From assembly GCA_045646905.1 (NCBI GenBank), contig JAZRLP010000024.1, forward strand, positions 186,001 to 250,000: a stretch of 64,000 bases of DNA, read 5' to 3'. Numbering within the stretch: the stretch's first letter is position 1; each line of letters starts with the position of its first letter. The position numbers and the translations under genes are program-made. This document shows positions 25,718-32,004 of this stretch, one piece after another. Under the pieces are notes generated by a model, which saw nothing but the letters and a program-made list of their open reading frames with translations, ran no database searches and was not told where the DNA came from. The DNA comes from RGIG4079 sp045646905. Lineage in GTDB: Bacteria > Bacteroidota > Bacteroidia > Bacteroidales > Muribaculaceae.

Positions 25718-27970
25718 TTATTCTTCGTTGTTGTTTTCGCGACGAGGACCGCGGTTGCCATCACGGCGTGGGCCACGGTTGTTATCGCGGCGTGGGCCAC
25801 GATCACCATCACGACGAGGAGCGCGAGGAGCGCGTTCGCGTTCTACATAGCCTTCGGGCTTGGGTTGAAGTGCACGCATTGAAAGACGGAATTTACCAGT
25901 CTTTTTGTCGATTTCAATGAGTTTTACTTCGAGAGTGTCGCCTTCTTTGATGCCTGAAGCTTCCATGTTATCTACGCGTTCCCATGAAATTTCAGAGATG
26001 TGGAGAAGACCATCGCGACCAGGCATGAACTCTACAAATGCGCCAAATTCAAGGATTGAACGCACTGTACCAGTATAAGTTTTGCCTTCTTCGGGAAGTT
26101 CAACGATAGCGTTAATCATTGCCATAGCTTTGTCGATTGACTCTTTGTTAGAAGCGGCAACTTCGATATAGCCATGGTTGTCGATTTCCTCGATAGAAAC
26201 AATAGCACCACTTTGTTCTTGGATGCCTTGGATAATTTTACCACCAGGACCAATAACTGCACCAATAAGGTCTTTTGGAATTGTCAATGTTACGATGCGA
26301 GGTACATGAGGCTTGTAGTCTTCGCGTGGAGCAGGGATTGTTTCATTGATTTTGTTGAGGATGTGAAGACGGCCATCGCGAGCTTGCATCAATGCTTTTT
26401 CGAGAATTTCATATGAAAGACCATCGCACTTGATGTCCATTTGAGTAGCTGTGATACCGTCAACAGTACCTGTTACTTTGAAGTCCATATCGCCAAGGTG
26501 GTCTTCGTCACCGAGGATGTCAGAAAGAACTGCATATTTAGGACTGTCAGTGTCAGTAATAAGACCCATTGCAATACCACTCACAGGTTTTTTCATCTTA
26601 ACACCAGCATCGAGCAATGCAAGTGTGCCAGCACATACAGTAGCCATTGATGAAGAGCCGTTTGACTCAAGAATATCAGAAACGATGCGACAAGTGTAAG
26701 GGAATCCTTCGGGGAACATGCGTTTCAATGCACGGTGAGCGAGGTTACCATGACCGATTTCGCGACGACCTACACCACGCACTGGACGAGCTTCACCTGT
26801 TGAGAATGGAGGGAAGTTGTAGTGGAGGAGGAAGCGTTCTTTACCTTGACACAATACTTCGTCAAGAATCTTTTCATCGAGTTTTGTGCCGAGTGTAACT
26901 GTTGAAAGTGATTGAGTTTCACCACGAGTGAACACTGCCGATCCGTGAGGACCTGGGATGTAGTCAACTTCGCACCAGATAGGACGAATGTCGGTAGTTT
27001 TACGACCGTCCAAACGGATACCTTCGTCGAGGATGCAACGGCGCACTGCTTCTTTTTCTACATCGTGATAGTAGCGTTTAACGAGAGCAGTTTTTTCGTC
27101 GCGTTCTTCTTCGGGAAGAGATTCGATATATTCGTCGCAGATAGCAGCGAAACTATCGTTACGCCAGTGTTTGTCGGCGCAACCAGCTTTAGCTATTGCA
27201 TAAGCTTTGTCATAACATTTTTCGTGAACATCTTTGCGAAGATCTTCATCGTTTACTTCGTGGCAATATTCGCGTTTAACAGTTGAACCTACAGCTTCGG
27301 CAAGTTCTTGTTGAGCGATACATTGTTTTTTGATGGCTTCGTGAGCAGTTTTGAGAGCTTCAAGGAGTTCTGCTTCTGAAACTTCATCCATTTCACCTTC
27401 CACCATCATGATGTTGTCGTAGGTAGCACCTACCATCAATTCCATATCGGCTTTTTCGAGTTGCTCGAAGTTAGGGTTGATAACAAATTCGCCATCAACG
27501 CGAGCTACACGCACTTCCGAGATAGGACCATTGAAAGGAATATCAGAAACAGCGATTGCAGCCGACGCAGCAAGACCAGCAAGAGCATCGGGCATTTCAA
27601 CGCCGTCAGATGAATACATTGTGATGTTTACAAAAGTGTCGGCGTGATAATTGTCGGGGAAAAGTGGACGGAGCACACGGTCAACGAGGCGTGCTGTCAA
27701 AATTTCGTAGTCAGATGCGCGACCTTCACGCTTGAGGAAGCCACCGGGGAAACGGCCAGCTGCCGAAAATTTTTCTTTGTACTCTACTTGGAGGGGCATA
27801 AAGTCAACACCCTCGCCGGCTTCTTTAGCTGAACATACAGTTGCCAAGAGCATTGTGTTGCCCATGCGCAATTCTACCGCTCCATCGGCTTGCTTTGCAA
27901 GTTTGCCTGTTTCGAGCGTGATAACACGCCCGTCGCTAAGCTCGATGGTTTTCTTAATTGGGTTTACCAT
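25718..27970 (-). CDS. pnp: Polyribonucleotide nucleotidyltransferase (PNPase)
   Basis: A 750-residue trimeric 3'-5' phosphorolytic exoribonuclease of mRNA decay. Two RNase PH domains (about 10-235 and 325-550) flank the helical domain. FPPFSTGEARPVRGVGRREIG and DILESNGSSSMATVCAG are the core phosphate-site segments. The KH domain has LIGAVIGPGGKIIQGI, and the S1 domain spans about 635-710 (GKTYTGTVRSILEFGAFVEF). The final 30 or so residues repeat GPRRDNNR-type RG motifs, an RNA-binding extension. Length is slightly above normal because of it. The reverse TATCTTTG at plus 28006-28013 is its -7 box. Confidence 0.96.
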   Translation of the reverse strand: MVNPIKKTIELSDGRVITLETGKLAKQADGAVELRMGNTMLLATVCSAKEAGEGVDFMPLQVEYKEKFSAAGRFPGGFLKREGRASDYEILTARLVDRVLRPLFPDNYHADTFVNITMYSSDGVEMPDALAGLAASAAIAVSDIPFNGPISEVRVARVDGEFVINPNFEQLEKADMELMVGATYDNIMMVEGEMDEVSEAELLEALKTAHEAIKKQCIAQQELAEAVGSTVKREYCHEVNDEDLRKDVHEKCYDKAYAIAKAGCADKHWRNDSFAAICDEYIESLPEEERDEKTALVKRYYHDVEKEAVRRCILDEGIRLDGRKTTDIRPIWCEVDYIPGPHGSAVFTRGETQSLSTVTLGTKLDEKILDEVLCQGKERFLLHYNFPPFSTGEARPVRGVGRREIGHGNLAHRALKRMFPEGFPYTCRIVSDILESNGSSSMATVCAGTLALLDAGVKMKKPVSGIAMGLITDTDSPKYAVLSDILGDEDHLGDMDFKVTGTVDGITATQMDIKCDGLSYEILEKALMQARDGRLHILNKINETIPAPREDYKPHVPRIVTLTIPKDLIGAVIGPGGKIIQGIQEQSGAIVSIEEIDNHGYIEVAASNKESIDKAMAMINAIVELPEEGKTYTGTVRSILEFGAFVEFMPGRDGLLHISEISWERVDNMEASGIKEGDTLEVKLIEIDKKTGKFRLSMRALQPKPEGYVERERAPRAPRRDGDRGPRRDNNRGPRRDGNRGPRRENNNEE

Positions 27971-28005
27971 AAATATCTAAAATTTTATCTTCTTTAAAAA
28001 TCACG

Positions 28006-28013
28006 CAAAGATA
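28006..28013 (-). promoter_or_regulatory. -7 promoter box for pnp
   Basis: The reverse strand reads TATCTTTG, an exact consensus, about 35 bases before the pnp start codon. Confidence 0.6.
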
Positions 28014-28121
28014 GTGAATTTTATTCAAAAATCCTCATAAATTGCCGATTATTTGAGAAATACACCTCGCCCAAAGGCAATATTAATCCAAATCGTAAAC
28101 TAAATTCGTAAAATATTGCAA

Positions 28122-28349
28122 TTATTGTAAATGTCGATAGGATTCGGAAAACAGTTTGAGAGTTAACGAAGAGCCTTGTACGGGTTCTATTTTGTAGGTA
28201 CCTTGCCATTCGATTTCAACAGGGGTGTCGGCAGGCAGACTTACCTCGGTGGGTATAATTGACGAATCGGGAGAAAGAATCTCGATGCGATAAAGAGTGC
28301 CGTTTTGAGAGGCAAGATTGCCGTAATATATGGGATAAAGTTGAGTCAT
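28122..28349 (-). pseudogene. 5' fragment of a phage tail protein gene
   Basis: The 75-residue frame starts MTQLYPIYYGNLASQNGTLY and contains VEIEWQGTYKIEPVQGSSLT before stopping at YRHLQ. I recognise this as the usual beginning of a large tail protein of Mu-like phages in Bacteroides, which runs on for hundreds of residues. The reading ends abruptly at a TAA in AT-rich DNA, so only the first part remains. A longer frame to 28439 exists but the extra N-terminal residues look like noise. It is evidence that the island derives from a prophage. Unlikely to be functional. Confidence 0.55.
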
Positions 28350-28381
28350 AAGAAAAAAAGTATTTTTTTGATGATAGATAG

Positions 28382-28411
28382 TTGCTATTTGAAAAATAGT
28401 TGCTATATTTG
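28382..28411 (+). promoter_or_regulatory. Promoter of candidate small RNA 1
   Basis: TTG at 28382-28384, a 19-base spacer and TATATTTG at 28404-28411 match both elements of the Bacteroidales promoter. It reads right, toward the 3' end of toxin A. Confidence 0.6.
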
Positions 28412-28415
28412 CAAT

Positions 28416-28488
28416 GAGGATTCCGTGGTTAATGACCACCGATTCCTCGCCAGAAGGAGGGGTAAGAAATTATTCCTCTGACTTTTTA
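28416..28488 (+). ncRNA. Candidate small RNA 1, convergent with toxin A
   Basis: About 73 nt. The predicted start coincides with the foot of hairpin 1: 28416-28429 (GAGGATTCCGTGGT) pairs with 28435-28448 (ACCACCGATTCCTC) with two mismatches. Hairpin 2, GGAGGGGTAA (28456-28465), GAAA tetraloop, TTATTCCTCT (28470-28479), is followed by GACTTTTTATA and should terminate transcription. The last 19 nt are antisense to the stop-codon end of toxin A. It resembles candidate RNA 2 at 29639 in promoter, loop and layout. Function unknown: antitoxin, decay regulator or trans-acting RNA are all possible. Confidence 0.55.
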
Positions 28489-28982
28489 TATAGGGGTGTT
28501 ATTTCTGTACCGTCTTTAATCCATATTTCTAAAATATCCTGATTGTTTTTTAATCGATCCTTTATTACGCGCTTCATATAGGCTTCTGTTAAATTTGGTT
28601 TATCTATAAAAAGGCGATTCGATTGTTTTAACCCATCATTTAACATATTCCTAAAAGCATTTTTTGGATTATTTGTAATATAGCCTTCATGCTCGTACCA
28701 TTTACCATTTATTCGTAAATCAGGGCATTTGCCTTCGTATTTAGTGCCTATTAAATCTTTGTATATACATTCGTATTTAAATCTGGAAGGGCGTGTCATT
28801 ATAGGGGTTAATTCAACCTCGTCCCCAAGTGCTGCAAAATGTTCTGCAATCTCATATAACTTTTGAAAATCACTATCAGAACGATTCACATTCCGATTGA
28901 TCTTAATAATACCTTTTCCGTATTGAATCACTTCGTCGCGTTGCTCGTAGCATATTTGTAGCAATTCACATGCCTGGCACAA
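28470..28982 (-). CDS. Toxin A: CdiA-CT-like nuclease domain, detached from its MuF carrier
   Basis: An open frame of 170 codons. It begins in the MuF linker (CQACELLQICYEQRDE) and continues into a domain that resembles the C-terminal tRNase domain of CdiA and related polymorphic toxins. The marks are KCPDLRINGKWYEHE (a D..E..E-type active-site core near residues 90-104), then a helix with GLKQSNRLFIDKP, then VIKDRLKNNQDILEIWIKDG and a terminal YKK. In families of this kind it would cleave RNA after delivery into a target cell. Here a 61-bp deletion upstream puts it out of frame with the MuF part, so expression would need the internal ATG at 28982. No immunity gene is evident downstream. Confidence 0.55.
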   Translation of the reverse strand: MCQACELLQICYEQRDEVIQYGKGIIKINRNVNRSDSDFQKLYEIAEHFAALGDEVELTPIMTRPSRFKYECIYKDLIGTKYEGKCPDLRINGKWYEHEGYITNNPKNAFRNMLNDGLKQSNRLFIDKPNLTEAYMKRVIKDRLKNNQDILEIWIKDGTEITPLYKKSEE

Positions 28983-29221
28983 TTGGTTGTCGGGGATTCC
29001 TTTTGCTAATTTGTTTTTTGCTCTTTGCCGGGGTTGAAACGGAATATTTGTCGGGTGTCGCGTTGGGTATCCACCTCGCCGAGAGCCATAACTTCGGAGT
29101 GAGGGGCTGCAGGGTATTTAGATTTGCGCACTTGAGTAACGGAGTAACGGCAGTTCCAGCCGTTGGGTGGGTAGAACTGTTCCCAAAAAGGGTCGTCGAT
29201 GGGTAGCGTGACTCCATGGAG
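28983..29221 (-). pseudogene. MuF-type phage head protein fragment, copy A
   Basis: From 29221 leftward the frame reads LHGVTLPIDDPFWEQFYPPN, GWNCRYSVTQVRKSKYP and later FRFNPGKEQK. This is the conserved C-terminal part of Mu gpF-like minor head proteins, which commonly carry toxin domains after it. The usual N-terminal head domain is missing: the homology begins just after a terminator. Relative to copy B, 61 bp between two GCAAAAAACA repeats are deleted. That removes the RC..C cysteines and ends the frame at KTN-stop. It precedes toxin A. Not functional as a head protein. Confidence 0.65.
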
Positions 29222-29231
29222 CGTAGCTGTG

Positions 29232-29269
29232 AGATAAAAGAAAATCCTCGGTAATGGGGTTGCCGAGGA
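29232..29269 (-). terminator. Terminator of small membrane gene A
   Basis: Reverse strand: TCCTCGG stem (plus 29263-29269 with 29245-29251) followed by TTTTCTTTTATC. It lies between the small membrane gene and the MuF fragment, so the two are separate transcription units. Confidence 0.75.
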
Positions 29270-29291
29270 CTTGAAGATATATAAGGGGAAG

Positions 29292-29462
29292 TTAGTTGGT
29301 GTTGGTTTTATTTTGCTTATTTTTTTTTGCTTCTTCGATTTTTTGCCATTTGCGGATTCTTTCTTGGCGCTCGATTTCGGAGGCGTTTTCAGCGACATAG
29401 TTTATCGCTAGAGCCAAACCGATGCCAATGATTATTGATAATATGCCTAAAAATTTAGTCAT
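29292..29462 (-). CDS. Small membrane protein A
   Basis: A 56-residue protein: hydrophobic helix MTKFLGILSIIIGIGLALAI, then YVAENASEIERQERIRK and a Lys/Glu/Asn-rich tail. One N-terminal membrane segment with a charged cytoplasmic or periplasmic helix is clear; no family name is known to me. Promoter and terminator are its own. It is the equivalent of the copy at 30616, with about 80 percent similar residues by eye. It could be an immunity-type protein, a type I toxin-like peptide or a phage accessory gene; the sequence does not decide. Reading-frame conservation between copies argues that it is under selection while the MuF parts decay. Confidence 0.6.
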   Translation of the reverse strand: MTKFLGILSIIIGIGLALAINYVAENASEIERQERIRKWQKIEEAKKNKQNKTNTN

Positions 29463-29488
29463 AAAAATGCGATAATTAATTTATAAGA

Positions 29489-29518
29489 CAAATATAAGAA
29501 AAAAATTGGAATAACAAC
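29489..29518 (-). promoter_or_regulatory. Promoter of small membrane gene A
   Basis: Reverse strand TATATTTG (plus 29489-29496) with TTG about 18 bases upstream. The same elements are kept in copy B. Confidence 0.6.
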
Positions 29519-29625
29519 ATGGAAAACTATAAAATTTAGGGTTGATGTTGAATTGATGTATAAATTGATTTTTTTGTTGTTTAATAATTTGCGGTGAAAA
29601 CTTTTTTTATTTGGAAGATTGTTTC

Positions 29626-29633
29626 TATATTTG
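29626..29633 (+). promoter_or_regulatory. -7 box of candidate small RNA 2
   Basis: TATATTTG followed by GCAGTGCGAGG, aligned with TATATTTGCAATGAGG at small RNA 1. The -33 region is T-rich without a clear TTG at the ideal distance. Confidence 0.5.
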
Positions 29634-29638
29634 CAGTG

Positions 29639-29707
29639 CGAGGGATGGGTTAACCTTCAGAGACCCGCCCTCGTTCCAGCCAGGCTTTTAGCTTGGCTTT
29701 ATTTTTT
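29639..29707 (+). ncRNA. Candidate small RNA 2, convergent with toxin B
   Basis: About 69 nt. Hairpin 1: CGAGGGATGGGT (29639-29650) pairs with ACCCGCCCTCG (29663-29673). Hairpin 2: AGCCAGGC (29678-29685), loop TTTTA, GCTTGGCT (29691-29698), then TTTATTTTTT, a strong terminator. The end is antisense to the last codons of toxin B. Compared with RNA 1 it keeps TATATTTGCA, GAGG, GGTTAA, ACC, CCTCG and CCAG in order. The stem bases differ in pairs (A-T to G-C after GAGG), which is what a conserved RNA structure produces. No open frame of note. Confidence 0.55.
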
Positions 29708-30004
29708 GAACAATTTGCCCATCTTGTATGCAATATATTAGATTGAATTTCCGAAATTGTGAAGTCCCTTCAAGACCATTGTATTTTGCAAGACCTTTGA
29801 AAAAATCTTTTTTGGAAAAATTATTTTTAGGGAAGAAGATAACTGCGATTTTTGCATTTGGTTTTGACGCACAATGTTTGAGGGCATTTCGAATATTGTT
29901 TTCAGTCGCATTTTCTGCACCTGCTACTTCAAAAGGAAGATTATCCCAAGTCCCTTCACAACTTTTTTCGCCGTATAGGTTTTGAGGTTCTTCTCCTAAT
30001 ATAA

Positions 30005-30012
30005 CAGACAGA
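30005..30012. repeat. 4-bp tandem duplication causing a frameshift
   Basis: CAGACAGA here doubles a CAGA unit. Removing one copy rejoins GHSV to ILGEEP in one frame of toxin B, so the duplication is the disrupting event. Confidence 0.75.
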
Positions 30013-30103
30013 ATGTCCATTCTTAAAGCCGACATTTTGGATAGATGTTTCATACCACCCTTTTTTCTTGTCAAAATTATGTTCTTTGTGGGTTGCCTTA
30101 ACT

Positions 30104-30114
30104 CCCCCCCCCCC
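30104..30114. repeat. Run of 11 C (G on the toxin strand)
   Basis: The tract encodes extra glycines just before VKATHKEHNF of toxin B. Such homopolymers slip during replication and are classic contingency sites. Here the gene is already broken by other lesions. Confidence 0.85.
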
Positions 30115-30556
30115 TGTAGTTTCGTCAAATTCAACGTCAGTGTAGTCGGGATCTTCTAATAACTACTTATAAAGTTTGCGATTTTGTTTAATACGTTATG
30201 AGTCGATATTTTCTTTCTTATGTATGATGCTACACGCTGCACAGAGGTCGTTATCGGGGATTCCTTTTGCTAATTTGTTTTTTGCGATGTCGCAGTTTTT
30301 GCAACGGGAAATAGAGTATGGGTTGTGGACGGGGAATGTTTTTTGCTCTTTGCCGGGGTTGAAACGGAACATTTGTCGGGTGTCGCGTTGGGGAGCTACT
30401 TCGCTGAGAGCCATTGTCTCGTTGTGAGGGGTTGCGGGGTATTTTGATTTTCGCACTTGAGTAACTGAGCAACGGCAGTTCCACCCATTGGGGGATAGAA
30501 CTGTTCTCAGAAAAGGTCGTCGATGGGTAGCGTTACCCCATGTAGCGCAGCTGTGA

Positions 30557-30593
30557 GATAAAAGAAAATCCTCGGTAATGGGGTTGCCGAGGA
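30557..30593 (-). terminator. Terminator of small membrane gene B
   Basis: Same hairpin as in copy A: plus TCCTCGG (30569-30575) with CCGAGGA (30587-30593), followed on the reverse strand by TTTTCTTTTATC. Confidence 0.75.
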
Positions 30594-30615
30594 CTTGAAG
30601 ATATATAAGGGAAAG

Positions 30616-30774
30616 TTAGTTGGCTTTATTTTGCTTTGCTTCCTTTGCTTTTTGCTGTTTGCGGATTCTTTCTTGGCGCTCGATTTCGGAGGCATTTTCA
30701 GCGACATAGCTCATTGCAAGTCCCCAACCGATGCCAATGATGATTGATAATATGCCTAAAAATTTAGTCAACAT
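30616..30774 (-). CDS. Small membrane protein B
   Basis: A 52-residue protein, MLTKFLGILSIIIGIGWGLA followed by YVAENASEIERQERIRKQ and a short Lys/Ala/Asn tail. It is the paralogue of the gene at 29292; differences cluster in the tail, while the membrane helix and the AENASEIERQERIRK segment are unchanged. It has a full promoter (TTG, 19 bases, TATATTTG on the reverse strand at plus 30799-30806) and its own terminator. Function unknown. It is the first element of the island on the right and is divergent from the aldo/keto reductase gene. Confidence 0.6.
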   Translation of the reverse strand: MLTKFLGILSIIIGIGWGLAMSYVAENASEIERQERIRKQQKAKEAKQNKAN

Positions 30775-30798
30775 GAAGCGATTAATTAAATTGTAAGA

Positions 30799-30828
30799 CA
30801 AATATAAGAAAAAAAATTGGAATAACAA
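30799..30828 (-). promoter_or_regulatory. Promoter of small membrane gene B
   Basis: Reverse strand TTG, 19 bases, TATATTTG (plus 30799-30806): a textbook Bacteroidales promoter with a short AT-rich leader to the ATG at 30774. Confidence 0.7.
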
Positions 30829-30881
30829 TGGGTGAAACGATAAAATTTAGGGCTGAAGTTGAGAGTAAAGGAGTAATTTAC

Positions 30882-30889
30882 TATCTTTG
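30882..30889 (+). promoter_or_regulatory. -7 box for the aldo/keto reductase gene
   Basis: TATCTTTG, exact consensus, 24 bases before the ATG at 30914. Confidence 0.6.
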
Positions 30890-30913
30890 TTCCAATAACT
30901 TAAAAAAACGATT

Positions 30914-31912
30914 ATGATTGACAACAGTTATAAGGCGAGTGGAGATAGGTATAATGAGTCGCTCGTTGAGTATCGAAGAAGTGGCAATTCGGGGATAAAA
31001 TTGCCTACACTTTCATTGGGTTTCTGGTGGAATTTTGGTGGCATTGATAGTCTTGAGAATAGTCGAGCAAAGATGAGATATGCGTTTGATAAAGGCATCA
31101 CATGTTTTGATTTAGCCAATAATTACGGGCCTCCATTTGGTAGTGCCGAGGAAACATTTGGTAAGATTTATACTCAAGATTTCAAACCCTATCGTCACGA
31201 AATGATTGTCACCACAAAGGCTGGCTACAATATGTGGGACGGTCCTTATGGGGTAGGCTCTTCGCGAAAAATGATGATTACAAGTCTTGAAGAGTCGTTA
31301 AAACGAATGAATCTTGACTATGTCGATATCTATTATTCGCATCGTTATGATGGCGAAACTCCTGTAGAAGAAACAATGCAAGCACTCGTAGATGTGGTGC
31401 GTCAAGGTAAGGCATTGTATGTGGGTTTGTCTAATTATCCAGTCGATGTTCTCGCAAAGGCTGTTGATTATCTTGAGGCAGAAAAAGTGCCCCTATTAAT
31501 CTATCAAGGGAAGTATAATATGATGGTGCGTGATGTGGAGAAAGAACACTTTGATTTTGTACAAAAAATGGGGATTGGCTTCACGGCATTTTCACCCATT
31601 GCGCAAGGGGTGTTGACCGATAAATATCTTAATGGAGTGCCATCTGATTCGCGAGTGGGTTGTGGAAAATATTTGACTAATGCCAATATTGCCCCTGAAA
31701 TACTTGATAAAGTAGCGCGATTGAACGACTTGGCTAAGCAACGAGGACAATCGTTGGCGCAAATGGCTACAGCATGGATTTTGTCGCACGAGCCTGTTAC
31801 ATCGGTAATCATAGGTCCCCGCACTATGGCTCAATTAGAGGATAGCCTCAACTATGGTAACACTTATTTCTCTGACCAAGAAATAGCAATGATAGAGGAG
31901 ATATTGAAGTAG
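30914..31912 (+). CDS. Aldo/keto reductase, YghZ/Gpr type
   Basis: A 332-residue NADPH-dependent reductase of the aldo/keto reductase superfamily, closest in pattern to E. coli YghZ (L-glyceraldehyde 3-phosphate reductase) and Kv-beta-like members. The catalytic tetrad is visible as D and Y in FDLANNYGPP, K in TTKAGYNMWDGPYG, and H in YYSHRYDGETP. The C-terminal IIGPRTMAQLEDSL binds the cofactor's phosphate. The GPYGVGSSRK insertion is typical of this branch. It probably detoxifies reactive aldehydes. Monocistronic, with a strong shared terminator downstream. Confidence 0.9.
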   Translation: MIDNSYKASGDRYNESLVEYRRSGNSGIKLPTLSLGFWWNFGGIDSLENSRAKMRYAFDKGITCFDLANNYGPPFGSAEETFGKIYTQDFKPYRHEMIVTTKAGYNMWDGPYGVGSSRKMMITSLEESLKRMNLDYVDIYYSHRYDGETPVEETMQALVDVVRQGKALYVGLSNYPVDVLAKAVDYLEAEKVPLLIYQGKYNMMVRDVEKEHFDFVQKMGIGFTAFSPIAQGVLTDKYLNGVPSDSRVGCGKYLTNANIAPEILDKVARLNDLAKQRGQSLAQMATAWILSHEPVTSVIIGPRTMAQLEDSLNYGNTYFSDQEIAMIEEILK

Positions 31913-31935
31913 TTATAACGAAATATCTTAGGTTG

Positions 31936-31975
31936 TAAAAAAAACAAAGCACTCGCAAATTTGCGAGTGCTTTGT
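31936..31975. terminator. Perfect palindromic terminator
   Basis: A 32-bp perfect palindrome (31944-31959 with 31960-31975, centre CGCAAATTTGCG) lies between convergent genes. The A-run on its left gives a T-run for the leftward acyl-CoA synthetase transcript. Confidence 0.85.
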
Positions 31976-32004
31976 AGTATAAGGATATTTAATTAATGGG
32001 TTTA

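Larger units (their letters stand above)
28970..29555. repeat. Tandem module, copy A
   Basis: Shares an ordered block with copy B (30230-30865). Read leftward it contains the same promoter, small membrane gene, terminator, MuF fragment and the linker LAKGIPDN.LC.AC. Identity by eye is high across the block and ends at the toxins on one side and about 60 bases upstream of the promoter on the other. Copy A lacks 61 bp that copy B retains. Confidence 0.8.
29688..30545 (-). pseudogene. MuF fragment copy B with toxin B, multiply disrupted
   Basis: Read leftward from 30545: LHGVTLPIDD, then RKSKYPATPHNE, FRFNPGKEQKTF, SISRCKNCDIA, LAKGIPDNDLCAAC (MuF C-terminus and linker), then a toxin domain. 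The toxin's recognisable parts are VKATHKEHNFDKKKGWYE, SIQNVGFKNGHSV, EGTWDNLPFEVAGAE and NNIRNALKHCASK, ending QIVQKIKPS; I judge it a nuclease-like polymorphic toxin. Lesions: TGA for Trp at 30507-30509, a 1-bp loss near 30490, TAA at 30196-30198, TAG at 30163-30165, and a CAGA duplication at 30005-30012. A run of 11 G (plus C, 30104-30114) lies in the toxin's start. Only the last 149 codons remain open. Dead as it stands. Confidence 0.65.
28122..30865. mobile_element. Decayed Mu-like prophage/polymorphic toxin island
   Basis: This 2.7-kb stretch between pnp and the aldo/keto reductase gene holds a truncated phage tail gene, two tandem copies of a small membrane gene plus MuF-type head-protein fragment, two different toxin domains and two predicted small RNAs. 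Frameshifts, stops and deletions run through the protein genes, while promoters, terminators and RNA stems look intact. No transposase, integrase or Mu end sequence is recognisable. The reading is that a Mu-like phage collapsed and that later recombination through the MuF segment stacked different toxin tips. Confidence 0.65.
30230..30865. repeat. Tandem module, copy B
   Basis: Second copy of the promoter, small membrane gene, terminator, MuF fragment and linker block seen at 28970-29555. It keeps the 61-bp cysteine-containing segment lost from copy A but carries different point lesions, so the two copies have decayed independently since duplication. Confidence 0.8.

Noticed and set aside
28416..28448. 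Possible tRNA-like element near toxin A
   Set aside because: The hairpin has no T-loop, anticodon arm or acceptor pairing. No tRNA or rRNA gene was seen anywhere in the window.
28441..28536. Tiny open frame starting ATGACCACC within small RNA 1
   Set aside because: It runs past the predicted terminator into antisense of toxin A and has no ribosome-binding features, so a non-coding RNA fits better.
28970..29206. Forward 78-codon frame with a signal-like start opposite MuF copy A
   Set aside because: It is the reverse of the conserved MuF segment. The apparent signal peptide is an accident of composition.
29728..29985. Forward 85-codon frame opposite toxin B
   Set aside because: It lies wholly antisense to recognisable toxin sequence and has no promoter or start context of its own.
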